DNA of 64,000 nucleotides from Psilocybe azurescens (lineage: Eukaryota > Basidiomycota > Agaricomycetes > Agaricales > Agrocybaceae): NCBI GenBank assembly GCA_023853785.1, contig JAJIRX010000851.1, positions 310,001 through 374,000 on the forward strand, read 5' to 3'. The position numbers and the translations under genes were made by a program. A model generated the notes under the pieces. It was not told the origin of the DNA. It did not search any database and was given only the letters and a program-made list of their open reading frames with translations. This document shows positions 35,941 to 47,500 of the stretch, piece by piece; the first letter of the stretch is position 1; each line of letters starts with the position of its first letter.

Positions 35941-37986
35941 TCATGACCTAGCCATAGGAGGCACGGCCAACAGACTGCCCACAATCGTCCACGCGATAAT
36001 GAACGCGACGAGCGCAGAGCGCACCACGATCTCCCACTGCCCGCGCACGATGACGGGGCTCAGCACGCGCGTCAGCGGCACAGCGAACGCCGGCACGGCG
36101 TTGATCGCCCTGAAGCGCCTGTACACCTTAGCCTCTTTCTCCGGCCCCGACTCGTCCTTCGAGCCGCGTTTCTTCTTCTTGGACTCACCCTCACCGCCCG
36201 GGACCAAAGGCGAGGGCGAGGAGGGCATGGACGCTGACATACCAGCGGACGATGACGTCGAGTATGCGTTGGAGTGGTTTGGGTGCGCGGACCAGTACGG
36301 GCTGCTATGGTGCGGCGGGTGGTGGAAGTTATTGTGCGGGTGCGGGCTGCCCCTGCTGCTACTCATGCTTGGCGAGCTGGGCTCCAGGTACCCCGTCTGC
36401 AGGCGCCACTTCGGGATGTTGCACCGCTCCTGTATGCGCGCGATGAAGCTCGGCGACGCGGCGGGCTCAGGCGGACACGGAATCTGCACGGGCAGGAAGG
36501 TGTTGATGTGCGGAAGCGGCGGGCGCGAGGAGGACGGGGAGCTGGTGTAGTGCGCGTTGGGGGAAAAGGATGAGGTGGTGGGCGGCTTGAAGTCGGGTCT
36601 GCTGGGCAACGAATCGAAGCTGAACGGGGTCATTACCTGGTGCCTCGTTGGGAGGGTCATCGAGCGGTCCAGCTCGTCCTCATCGTCCGAACTAGGCTCG
36701 AACGGGCGGATGAACGCCGCCGTCGCGCTGAACGAGTCCACGGGGCTCGCGGGCGCTACGTCGTCTTTTTCTCCGGAGTTTGATACTCGGACTCTGCATA
36801 ATAGCTGCAGTCGTTGTCGATATCGTCCTCGTCATAGTACGCCGGGGAAATGTGGATGTGATCGTCCGTCGAGTCCGTCTGCGCGCTCTCTTCGCTCACT
36901 CGCGTCGAGGATGTCGATGTCACCCGCGATCGAGAATTCACCGGATGCGGGATATCTCTTATCGGAGCGGGAATGGATGGGTTGTTGGGCCGCTGGGCAG
37001 GTGAAATCGAGTCGGCCGTCGATAAAGGGCGGGTAGCTGGTATAAAAGACCGTGGTTTGAAGGCAGGCAATGGTTTGGGCTTTGATATCGGCGGCCGTGA
37101 GAGCTCGAACTTGCGCAGCTGTCTGAGATCACCAAAGACATATACGGCGAGACAAACACCGTTCAGAGACGCAAGCAGAATAGTCAGACCCAGCCAGAGT
37201 CCTGGGATCGCCGCCAGCCGCGACCAGCGAGAATGGCTGCGAACGAAGCTGTTAACGAGTGGAGGAATGCTGCCGACCAAGGTAAACACAATCCCGGCGA
37301 TCATACCACAGAGCACGCGTCGATTCCCTACATTATTCAACTGGGCATTCACGAACCTTCGAAGACTGGCCTCGAGCGTGCGGTACGTTTCTAGTTCGAC
37401 GTCTATGAAGAGTGCAGGATCGGGATGAGGAGAACCGTTAGCTTTATGAAAAGGAGCGAGTAGGCTGGATGTCAGATTGAGTTCGTACTCCGAGCCAGGC
37501 GTGAAAAGGTTTGCTTCGCTCGAGCATAGAACATCGCCAGATGGGAAGAGTACTGGTGGGACCAGTGGAGGGGGATGATCGGTGGGCGCGTTCCTACTCT
37601 GAAAAGCCGACTGCGATTTCCATTGATTGTATCTTTGCTTGTACTCTCGAAGCCAGAGAATGAAATATCTATAAGCAAACGACGGCGTAAGCGCAGCCAA
37701 GGGAAAGTAATAAAGAGGAATCAATTTACAGATTTTCCGGGCTCAATTCGACAAAAAGAAGCCATTCCTAATATTTTATTAACTCCTATGCGGGATATAT
37801 TTAGCGATTTCTTGCGTTACCTCGAAGTCCTTGAGGCCTGAAAACAAGATGAGTCTCTTTTAGGCGAGGCACTGAGATGAAACTGACCCAGTGGGGGAGA
37901 TGCTTCCTGTCCAAAACGTCTTCAAGGCGAACTTGCAACAGGGGTGTAACTTTGACCCGATGTGCGATAAGAAACGAGGCGCGCAT
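35941..37986 (-). CDS. RAX1-like RGS-domain membrane protein
   Basis: RGS-type helices (LEDVLDRKHL, DFE joined by a 54-bp intron to EWLLFVELSPENL, then YFILWLREYKQRYNQW) are followed by TLEASLRRFVNAQLNNVGNR. Three predicted membrane segments come next: VLCGMIAGIVFTLVGSIPPL, LAAIPGLWLGLTILLASLNG and, near the C-terminus, VVRSALVAFIIAWTIVGSLL. This is the layout of Rax1, which marks bud or polarity sites in yeasts. A long disordered Ser/Pro-rich loop lies between the segments. Frame breaks: GGGGG at 37893-37897 (a sixth base restores KHLPPLGLKDFE) and TTTTT at 36766-36770 (restores EKKDDVAPASPVDSF). The start at 37986 is tentative; the frame is open to 38037. Confidence 0.72.
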
Positions 37987-38410
37987 GCTAGCTATGAGTA
38001 GGCAACTGCTCACCGCTGCATGATCTGACTTTGCCAATGGCAGGTGGTGGATTGCAGATGCGGAACTGATGGATTCTCGTCAACAAACGCCGGTGAAGAG
38101 GAGGAAATACTGACAGGAAAGGAGAGAATTGCTTTGGGAGTAAGTTTGTATGTTTTTGGCTGAGTGTGTATAAACTTTTGCGGGTTTCTGGACGACATGG
38201 AGAGGAGGGGGAGAGGGAGTCGGGGAGGAGAAGGATTGATGGGTGGAGGGTGGCCAAAAAAGAGGATAGGGAAGCCAAGCAGGGTCATAATAAGTGGTTT
38301 GAAATGAGGCAAACGAAGAATCCTGTCCACTGACACCGAAGCGAACTAGCCATTTTTGGATGGACACATCCCTCATCCCTGATATTCTTTCCTGTGAATT
38401 GCTCTAAAGC

Positions 38411-38665
38411 TTAAATATTACCCACCATGAACCCATCAATGAAAATCTCACAAATTACATACATCAATTTTCCGAAGGAAAGGAGAATAAACTTACACCA
38501 ACGCTCGAGTATCATTCCCAACGGCCTCAGTCCATCCCGATTTATCTTGCCCCGGAACCCGGCCACATCAGATTTGAACGCAGCCATCAATCTTCCCTCC
38601 CTTCCGAGGTTATATGCTATGCTCCGTTTGACACTGTAGAGATATTCACCATGCCAGTAATCCAT
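38411..38665 (-). CDS. Unrecognised short open frame, possible first exon
   Basis: The frame starts MDYWHGEYLYSVKRSIAYNL and runs with mixed, non-repetitive composition to RPLGMILERW. There the sequence TTGGTGTAAGTTT offers a good splice donor and AAGCTTTAG an acceptor near 38407. Downstream exons could not be followed with confidence. I do not recognise the family. It may be a real small gene, an exon of a decayed one, or chance. Confidence 0.25.
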   Translation of the reverse strand: MDYWHGEYLYSVKRSIAYNLGREGRLMAAFKSDVAGFRGKINRDGLRPLGMILERWCKFILLSFGKLMYVICEIFIDGFMVGNI

Positions 38666-40067
38666 TTCCTTCTTCGACCCATATATGAATGCTTATCGTC
38701 GTCGTCTGCTGGGTAACGGGTTATCTTTAGGTCCACCATTTCATTTAACGAGATGTGTCATCAGTGCTTCCTTGAAGTCTTAACAACGCGCTTCGACCGC
38801 CTGCTACGCCTCAGATTAATTGAAAATTCCAGCAAGTTAACCAATACACGCGTTGCTTTAGTAAGGCTTTCGTGCAAATGTGTTTCTGCGACTATCTGCG
38901 CTTCCTGAATCGCCCTGAATACATGGTCTTTACTGACTACGATTCGGCATTTGGCATCCGCCGCATTCAGAAACATACGGTGGTCTCGCTGGATTGGCGC
39001 ACAACGTCTTACCAAAACCATCCACCCTGTCTTCATCTCTGCAAGTGCATCGTCTGACAGATATCCATATCATATTGGCTCTCCCTTCCGCTCTCTGGAG
39101 GTTTTTGCTGAAGTGAACACTGAAAACTCCGATGCTGTCTTCGCCATCAGCGCCAAGCCACGTCCACGCCAATCACACGGCTCGCTCGCGCTTAAAAGCA
39201 CTTCGCGCGGTGGCAGAAAAGTTCAACGCTTCTCGCAACATGCATAGTCTAGGGAGCTATGTAATCGTAGCCCATGATCAAGCTAGTCAAATAATCATTC
39301 TCCCAAGATGAAATTAGTCGTCGTAAGCACCTCCAAAATTGAACAAAAATCATATTTCTTCTCATCTTTCATATGCGAGTATGGAACCTTATCTATTCCC
39401 GGGCTGTGTGAGAACTGTTGTACAAAACCTTGTACGATTCATAGTTCCAGAACCCCGTCTTCAAAAAGTCGTGTGAAGGAGGGCATATTTGGCACGATAA
39501 GTAAGTGCTAATGCCAGCTTTACTTTGTGCCAGTGTCGAAAACGATAGAGAACTGGCAAGTCAATAAGGAGAGGCTATCAAAGAGAGCAACAGCCACAAG
39601 GCCATATGGAGACCGACCCATGGGCCACATAGTATACTCATGAGCATGGATAGTTCCACTGACATCGATCGACAGACGTATTGGAAGACTGGAACCAACT
39701 TGTTCCCCTTTAGCTCAAAATAACTTGCCTTGGTGTATTGCGCAATTGCGCAATGGCCCTTATCGCTCCTGAAATATTCGGACATGAACAGATTTTTGAA
39801 CACAAATGACTAGCCATCGTCTGACATCCGCCGTACGTCCCGCAGCAGATAAGTTATCACACCACATTATTCACAATCCATCCAGCTTATCCGCCACTGC
39901 CATTCGCTTCTCGCACTGCAAGTTCTCGTGATCACCAGCCAAAAAAGACTCTCGTAAAGGTTGCCTATTAATAAACCACCCCAAAAAACCAACATAAATA
40001 GCCCTCTCTGCGATCAGTGATTTCGAGTTGGCCGTTAGAAGAAGCTAGAATCAAGAGCTTCGTAGGC

Positions 40068-40544
40068 CTATTTGTAGAGCGGTCGCAAACACAGAGGCTG
40101 GAAATGCCGAATGAATCGCACTACGTAGTCGGAGTGTACCATATGACTTGAGTTCATCTCTAAGGCTTCGAGTTCTCCAGCGCCTGCGATTACGATTCGC
40201 AAGCGAACAAGAGCTGGGAGAAAGGAGTCGTCATTTATTACGACAGTGAAAAAATTCCAGCGCTGCCAGTGACTCGGAAGAGGGAGCATCGCAGTCAATT
40301 TCGCTCCAAAGAAAATGTCTACAAGCATAGTCACAGCTACCATACGCCTCAGAGGACTACAAGTGCTCATACTCCTCCCTGAGACCAACATGTAATAATG
40401 AAGTAACACAACGCCGTCCGAATGACCCACAGATCCATTCAGGTTCGGGGACTCGGTTCCCTTCTCCGTGTTCCGAGTCGCGTAACATACGAGCCTGACT
40501 ATCGTAAGAGACGGGTTCTCAGGTCGGTGACCTACCAGTGTCAT
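40068..40544 (-). pseudogene. Possible F-box/LRR protein fragment
   Basis: The minus-strand frame includes LPLPSHWQRWNFFTVVINDD and FLPALVRLRIVIAGAGELEALEM, similar in style to the part of agaricomycete F-box proteins that follows the F-box (SRWRSF..., L..L..L.I....LE.L...). No F-box precedes it and no continuing exons were found, so if real it is a remnant. An open frame of this length can also arise by chance. Confidence 0.3.
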
Positions 40545-42536
40545 TGAATTATGTAAATGCCAACATTATACACATGCACAATGCGAATGTCCTTCGAACC
40601 ACTGTCGGACTCCAAGCATCATTTTTTCTAACAGTGCGCACAAGCTCCTCTCGCGGACTCCCACCAACAAGTATTCTGAACAAATAAAGCTCGCTTTGTT
40701 GATTCTAGCGATAATTGCTCGGCCCCCACTCCGTATTCTACGTACCGATTATGCGGCAGCCCCTTATCATCATCTCGCCAATTGATGCTAGACTGCGCTT
40801 AACCTATCCACTTACCCGATGTGTTAAGAAACCCTACAGAAAGTTACAGGAAACTTTATTTTATGTGCTATGAGCGCGAGCTTCGATTACGTGTATACTC
40901 TACTGAAGTACTGATAGCCTTATGTTGCAATGATGTAAGTACATAGTTCTCCTACAGCCTGAATCTTGGACTTTTGAAGCTGGACACTTGAAGGAGCTCG
41001 AAAGCTCGAAAGCTGAATATGTAAACACGCATGTGAATCCCCGGCAAACACGACATCGGGAATGACGCACAAACAATAAACACATCCAAAGATCGCTCAG
41101 AAAATTCCCGCGTCAGAATAGCTTGCGTTTTCATCCAGTGTCCGTCGAGCAACTGCTTAATATAGCCATGTGTTAATCATTCCCATACATAGTCGTATAG
41201 AATAAGGGAATGTCTATTCTGGCTGAACCGGATCGGAGATGGCAGGAACTTGGGTTGTGATAGACACCTTGGAAGACCGGAAGGCACTGGCAGGTCGATG
41301 GCCAGTGACCCTGCATTCGTCCCTACTTGCAGAAATATCTAGTAATGACAAAATAGCAGATGCCTACGATTTATCTGATAAACATCTTTGACTTGAGGAT
41401 GACGCCGCGGAATATTGCATTGACTTCAAGCCAATTTTAAAGCAAGAATTCTCAGTCAAGAATTGAATGTGTCGGAACGGACGTACATGTTTCTCAAGCT
41501 TGTCTCATGCCGCTCTCGCCTTCCACTTCAGTATGTGGTGGACCCACTAATTACCACCCGGTCGGTTCAATATCAAGCGCAATCTTTACTGAAATAAACA
41601 CACCACCCCTACTTTCTATGTGCAGGATGCAAAAAGACGACGCCGAAATCTGAAATCATTATCCTGAAACGTCAACTTAGTCGCTTCCCTATTCAACAAC
41701 TTCCAACCATCCTTTCCAAAGTTAGGATCTGGCTCGCAAAAATAAGGTGAAATACAATGGAAACAATTACATGACGCTGCTCGCCACCCACACTGTAAGC
41801 GCAGCGGCCATTCATTCGCGCATCAGAATCAGACGCGTCGTTGAGATGCAAATGATACATTCTCTACATACAAACGTCTTGGAAGTCCGGGTGTTGAGGG
41901 ACTCAAACGTGTTCTCACCCCCGGAGCACCGCTGTCACCACGGTCTTTGATTGACAACGGTCAATATTGTCAAAGTGGTGGAGTTTTCAGAAATACAATG
42001 GTTGATACCAGATTCCAGCTGACCACGAACAAAATCAAGCTTCCCTGCGGAGAGACACAATAGAGTGGAATTTTATTCAGTACAAGCCGCGCCTCACTTC
42101 GTTACGGCGGCTTGAGTTAAATGCCCATTATATTTTGGGACACCACTAACAAACATTTATGGGATGGAGAGATAATCAGGGTCATAGAAGAGGGTCCAAG
42201 AACCACAAAAACAATAGAGCGATGCGTTGTTTTCCTCTTTGAGAGGAGCAGAGACTTACGGGGCCTCACTGCCACCGTGCCAAATCGACCGTCGCATATT
42301 ACAGACGAACAGTAAATACTGCGATTACGATGCAGAACAAAACTCCTTCAACAGCAAACGCAAAAAGAAAAAGTTGCAACTACAAATCAATATGTAGTGT
42401 GGCGCACCCGCCGCCGATCGATCACCTCAATCATAAATTTCGATCATGATCACAGTTCACTGCACTGCAGCCCTCCTCGAACATGTGGGAAAATAGTAAG
42501 TATGTAGCAGAACAGAGTATGTCAGTACTTGTCAGT

Positions 42537-42566
42537 GCCGCCGCCGCCACCACCACCACCACCACC
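42537..42566 (+). repeat. GCC/ACC trinucleotide microsatellite
   Basis: gccgccgccgcc runs directly into accaccaccaccaccacc. It lies in non-coding sequence; on the minus strand an open frame would read it as polyglycine, which is a composition artefact. Confidence 0.7.
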
Positions 42567-43290
42567 TGCATACCTTGTTGTGCAGCGTGAACTTCGATGA
42601 AGCAACACCGCCTGAGGCGAAGTTCCTGTTAAAAGCACCGGTGGCGCGCTAGAACTTAAAAGGCGTGCCGCGTTATAGATATATAAAACACGCTGGAAAA
42701 CTTGGGAAAACACCATTCTGATTGACTGTTTCTGTCGGCCCATTGATGATCGATGGGGGAGGGGGAAAGGCATGCATGCAATGATGAAGGTCGCGGTGGC
42801 GTTAACCCGTCAACATCGCTTAAACGCGTTTATCTACGGTTTTGATCAAGCTCGAAGCCCGAGGACAACCAGCGAAAACCAGCAAACGACTAGTCATTAA
42901 TCGGTAGGAGCATGCACACTCAAAGCACCCCTTCAAAGACAGTTCGAGAAGTGCTCGGGAAGGTAACGCGTCTCCAAATGTGGCGCACCTTACCAAAGCA
43001 GGACAGAGTACCGCCCTGGTCTGTCAACGCTTCTATCCAACCCTTCCAGAGTGCCATAGCCCAGACTCTTCTAGCGCGCAAAAAACAAACAAAAAAACGC
43101 GAGAACAACGCGACCACTCCACAACGATCATAGATCAGGATTCAAGACGCTAGTCTCCTTTTACTTAACTTTTTACATAACGACTGCACTGTGCAGGGAA
43201 GTGTGAGTGTCCTTGACATGGACCTTGCGCTGGCTCTGGCCTTCATATATAGCGCCCATGCCCATGCCTGGGTCAGGGACACCATCAACA

Positions 43291-45285
43291 TCAGCCACCA
43301 CCATCACCGCCGCTGCCGTCCCGCCTCTTCCAACTCCCCAACAACACACCCACTCCCAACGCACCCCCAACCGTACTAATAAGTATCGCCCAAATCACCA
43401 CCGCAAACGGCTCCTCGTCCATAGCGATAGCATTCCCGCTGCTTCCGTCCACAGTCCCACCAGAACTATCACCAGAGCCAACCAGCAAGAGGCCTCGCAA
43501 GCTGCGCGACGATGAGCGCGATCTCCCCGCGCGCGACCATCGCGAGACCGAGCAGTGCAGCAGCGCGCTTGCGCGTCGGCTCGTCGGGGTTGACTTTTTC
43601 GTTCTGTCTCTGTCTTCCACTGAGTGCGAACTGAGCGAGCTGACCTGCACCGTGGCCAGCAGCACCCTCAACAGCGGAAGCCGCGCTCGGTTTCAAGTCC
43701 AACCCCGACTTTGAAGGCGAAGGTAATGGGGATGGCGGTGGCAGCGGCGGTCTCGAATACTCGCGTCCGCGTCCACTTTCATCACGCGCACTGTCATGAA
43801 CAGCAACACCCCGTTCGCCACCCTCCTCGACTCGTTCTCTTCCATCTTTTTCTCTCCTCAACTTCAATTTCAGTTTTAACTTCCATTTTAACGCAACAAA
43901 CCACGCCCTCACCCTGCGGGCCACAGTGAGTCCCACACCAGCATGTTCAACTCCAACTCCACGTCCGCGTCCACCCCCAGCTGGCTCCGGCCACACAAGC
44001 ATCCACACCCCCACCGCCATCTTCGCAAGCACCATCAGCACCGAATACACAATCGCGCGCCACACGACGCTGTGCGAACCTTCTCCCTCTCCCTCGGTAT
44101 CGTTGTTGTGATTACGAATAGTAAACAACGCGCCAACAGGCAGTGCTGCGCCTATCGACGCGAAGAATATGGGTCCAAGAAGCGGACTGAGGATGGGGAG
44201 GAGGTGCGTGTTGAATGCTTCGAGTGGTGCGTTGTGGTTGTGCAGGTTCTCGTCGTCGTCGATGACGGAGGGGGACGAAGGTGGATATTGCACTTGTTGT
44301 TATAGGCGAGGGTGTGAACGGCTCAGTGGGCGACGCTGTAGACTGGGAAGGGGGATCGGAATCAGGATCAGACGCCCCAGGAGAATGACCGGGACCCGTC
44401 CAAGTGAAGATGTACGCAAGGAATGCGCCAGCGAGATACGCTCCAAAGAGCTCGCTCGTCCCCGCATATTTCGTCCCTGCAACGAACGCAGAGAGCGTGA
44501 GCACTATACCGAAGAGCTGCGTCCGAGTACCATACACCGATCCCAACATACGCCGCCTCGGCGCGGTGTGCGTCCCAGCCTGCATCTTCCACGAATCTCC
44601 ACGAAGATCGATACGAAGAAGACCCTTCCTCAGCGCCCAAGCCAACAGCGGCGTTCCCGCCGCAAAAGCAACAGAAACCAAGACCGGGCGCACGATCGTC
44701 TCCCAGCGCACACCCGTCTGCGCGTCTGCCAGACCCGGTATGATGCCCGCCACGACCAGCCCCACGACATCGTCCAACAGCGCCGCGCACATGAGGACGC
44801 TCCCCACGCGCGTCCTGCGCAGCGCGGGCGTGAGCAGCGCCAGCGTCGTGCCGAGGGACGTGGAGCACAGCGCCGCGCCCGCCGCGAACGCCTGCAGCAC
44901 CGTGTAACCCGTACGCGCCTCTGAGGAGGGCCATGCTCAGCGCGATGGGGAGGAGGATCCCGGTGAGAGCCGCGGCGCAGCGGATGCCTGCGTTGCGCAG
45001 GAGCAGGGGCAGGTGCGTGGACAGTCCGGCTTCGAAGACGATGAGGAGGAGGCCGATGTAGCCGAGGTCGATGAAGGACTGTTGGATTGCGGGTGTGAGG
45101 AGGCCGGCGAGGCTAGGGCCAAGGAGGATGCCAGTGAGGAGAGGCCCGAGGAGGGGGCATTGGTGGCTGTTTCAAATAGGGCCGGAGGTGAAGGAGAGGA
45201 GGTAGAGATAGGCTGAGAGGGAGAGCAGGACGGGGAGGGAGGGGGTTTCGTAGGAGACTTGGGTATGTGAAGGTAGAGACATCAT
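43291..45285 (-). CDS. CPA2-family Na+/H+ (K+/H+) antiporter
   Basis: Membrane cation/proton exchanger. Conserved pieces in order: SYETPSLPVLLSLSAYLYLL, LLGPLLTGILLGPSLAGLL, IDLGYIGLLLIVFEAGLSTH, AFAAGAALCSTSLGTTLALL, MCAALLDDVVGLVVAGIIPG (the DD ion-binding helix), LTLSAFVAGTKYAGTSELFG, AYLAGAFLAYIFTWTG, GPIFFASIGAALPVG, LVMVARGEIALIVAQLA-type helix and a last helix FAVVIWAILISTVGGALGVG. A hydrophilic loop of about 110 residues rich in Arg, Glu and Pro separates two helices (about 43660-43990). Frame problems occur at GGGGG 45153-45157, at an in-frame TGA near 45174, at GGGGG 44270-44274 and near 43494-43500. The start ATG at 45285 overlaps the stop of the upstream acetyltransferase. Confidence 0.75.
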
Positions 45286-45939
45286 CCATGATGAGAGACT
45301 TCAGTAATAGTGTTGGCGGTGTTGGTGGTGGTAAGAGACTGAGTGTGTTCGGCTTGGCTCTGTTTCCTCTCCCTCCACTCATCCTCTAAAATACCCATGT
45401 AATATGTGTCTCTCCACGATCCCTTCAGCCACACAATCTTCCTGTGTCGTCCCTCCTCCACAAATCCTCTACATTCCCGTCAGCGCAAAATGATTACAAA
45501 GCACATAAAAAACTCACAGTCGACGATAGAGTTCCATCGCACGCTCGTTTCCCTCAAACACAGTCAACGACACCCGATGCATATTCATATCATGGAACGC
45601 ATAATCAATAAGAAAGCTCATAACCTCCGCACCATATCCTTTGCTCCAGTGCCTCGGCATCAGCGCAATGCACATGATCGCATTGCGATTCTTCGCCTCG
45701 CCCTGTCCCACAAAGCTGCTCAGCCCCACGAAGTCTCCTGTCTCGACCTCCTCCACCACGCATGAGAGGACGCACGATGCGATGAATGCATTGATCGTCT
45801 CGAGGTACGTCGCGTGCTTCGGGACGATGTAGCCTTCGGTGATCCACGGTGCAACTCGTTCGTCGTTGTACAGCGCGAGCAGGTTTTCTGCGTCGCTGGG
45901 CGTAGACCCTCGAAGTCGTAGCCGTGCAGTCGTAAACAT
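45282..45939 (-). CDS. GNAT acetyltransferase (RimJ/RimL-like, Acetyltransf_3)
   Basis: The start at 45939 gives MFTTARLRLRGSTPSDAENL, the usual opening of RimJ/RimL-type N-acetyltransferases. The core follows: VETGDFVGLSSFVG, NRNAIMCIALMPRHWSKGYG (acetyl-CoA-binding loop), AEVMSFLIDYAFHDMNMHRV and SLTVFEGNERAMELYRRL. A 49-bp GT-AG intron (45469-45517) leads to GFVEEGRHRKIVWLKGSWRD and YYMGIL, the conserved end. A Thr/Asn-rich tail then runs to TGA at 45284-45282. About 200 residues, complete for the family. The stop shares bases with the ATG of the antiporter downstream. Substrate unknown (an amino group of a protein or small molecule). Confidence 0.8.
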
Positions 45940-46553
45940 TGGTTATTGTACTGAATAACGACAGTCCGTTCAAGTTTCATGAGATGACTCATGCCGGAGT
46001 CCAAATATTCTTACTATTACTAAGACTACTTCGGGTAATTGGACACCCTTTTTGGATGCCCACATATAGCGCTCAGTGTAGACCTTCGAAATCGCAGTCG
46101 CGCTATGAGTATAACTGAACCACCTTTCACTTTGAACATATTGACCTAGACGATATTGCACAGGAAGTCATTTAAATAAATTAACGCCCACAAATCATGC
46201 ATAAGTAAAGCATAATATATATTGACGTTTACTCATTATTTGTACCAAGCAACTAAAAGCGTCCTCTAAATGGGAACCGTAGGCCAAAACCATAAAAAAG
46301 AAAGAAAGGTTTCGCCTAATAAAAAGAAAAGCACGCTTCAAACCCCAAACATACAACCAAAAAGTGAGTATAAGACGAATGAAGGTCGAAAAGATATAAA
46401 AAAAGATGCTAAAATATCATCTACATCCGCAACACAATTCTACTTCTCCGGGTATCAACTAAAAGACAGAACTACGGTCCTCTATCAAAGAGAAAAAGAA
46501 AAAAGTCAGTAATCAAAAACAATGGTCTGGACAGAAGGCACCCAATTACTCAC
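45940..46553. other. Intergenic region, AT-rich
   Basis: About 610 bases between the secreted-protein gene and the GNAT gene, both on the minus strand. The A-rich lysine-coding frame at 46270-46512 is low-complexity and not supported. It likely holds the GNAT promoter and the 3' UTR of the secreted-protein gene. Confidence 0.35.
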
Positions 46554-47228
46554 TTAGAAAGAGGAGTAGAAAGCACCACGGGCAGCGCTGTACGCAGCAC
46601 CGACCGAAGCGGGCGAAGTAGCAGCGACCCAGTTCGATCCACCCACAACAACAGTGCTCGCGCCCACATCATGGCCAGAGAAACCGAAGTCGCTCGTGCT
46701 GAGAGTATCATCCTCCGACACAATATCGCTGAAGTGGTTCGTGATCGACGAGTCGAACCCAACATGGTGGCCGGATGTGCGGCGGAGATCGTGGCTGAAC
46801 AGGCCAAGGCTCGCGTGGAATTGCTCAAACACAACGGTCTGGTCTCCACCTCGCACACCTGCTCGGTGATGATGCGCTTCGCCATCTCCTGCAAGACGAG
46901 GAGGCGCTGCTGGATGATGACGATGGACTCGGAGTGGCAGACGAGCTCCTGGCTCTGCTCGACGACGGTCTGCGAGGAGACGGAGCCGATGAAGTTGTCC
47001 GACCCGTAGAAGTCGTCGAACCCAGAGAGCGAGGAGTAGCCACCCCAGTTGTCGAAGGAGATATCGCCACGGGCGGCTAAAGTTGAAGATAGCAGATTAG
47101 ATTAGTCAATCAATGAAACTTGATAAGATTGTGGACGCACTGAGTCTGTTGAGGCTCATGGGTCGGGCGGCGACGCTTGCGACCAGAGCAGAGGCGACGA
47201 CAGCGGTTTTGAAGAGTTTAGCGAACAT
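46554..47228 (-). CDS. Small secreted protein, basidiomycete-specific type
   Basis: The start at 47228 gives MFAKLFKTAVVASALVASVA, a clear signal peptide ending near the AR-P site. An intron follows MSLNRL. The mature part reads GGYSSLSGFDDFYGSDNFIG, SVSSQTVVEQSQELVCHSES, IVIIQQRLLVLQEMAKRIIT, EQVCEVET, then FEQFHASLGLFSHDLRR and a Gly/Ser/Val/Ala-rich tail ending AAYSAARGAFYSSF. Two cysteines flank a helical segment and could pair. One base is missing at 46841-46842 (a G on the plus strand) between VCEVET and QTVVFEQF. I know the pattern from hypothetical secreted proteins of mushrooms; no function is assigned. A strong TATA box upstream suggests regulated, possibly high, expression. Confidence 0.65.
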
Positions 47229-47490
47229 TTTAATATCAAAGAGTGGTTGATGTCTTTAAAAAACGAGGGTTTGAAACTAGTGAGAAAAGAGGCATCAGAA
47301 TCAAGGACTAGCTGCCAGTGGAGAAATAGCAAATAATTGAACGAACCTGCTCAAAAAGAGGCTGCTAAAAGAAGATTGGTATGTAAAAAGAAGCGACCAA
47401 AGCGCAACTAGAAGGAACGAAAGGGAACGAAGAAAGGGAACGAAGAAAGGAATAGACTGAATGAAGAACTATACCGCTCCTCCACCCTCC

Positions 47491-47500
47491 ATTTTATAGG
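47491..47500 (-). promoter_or_regulatory. TATA box of the secreted-protein gene
   Basis: The minus strand reads CCTATAAAATGGAGGG. It lies about 265 bases before the ATG, leaving room for a spliced leader; GT- and AG-bounded intron-like sequence is present in between. Confidence 0.5.

Larger units (their letters stand above)
37987..43290. other. 5.3-kb gene-poor region with possible gene debris
   Basis: No complete gene could be assembled. Pieces worth noting: a minus frame at 38411-38665 with a plausible donor after LERW, an F-box-like fragment at 40068-40544 (minus), and a GCC/ACC microsatellite at 42537-42566. The rest is AT-rich with frequent stops. The low coding content and relic-like fragments suggest a decayed, repeat-prone interval. 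Confidence 0.35.

Noticed and set aside
44169..44924. 251-codon plus-strand frame rich in Arg
   Set aside because: Antisense to the GC-rich antiporter coding sequence. The composition is that of a reverse-frame shadow (Arg, Pro and His excess).
46270..46512. 80-codon Lys-rich frame
   Set aside because: A direct product of the A-rich sequence; no recognisable content.
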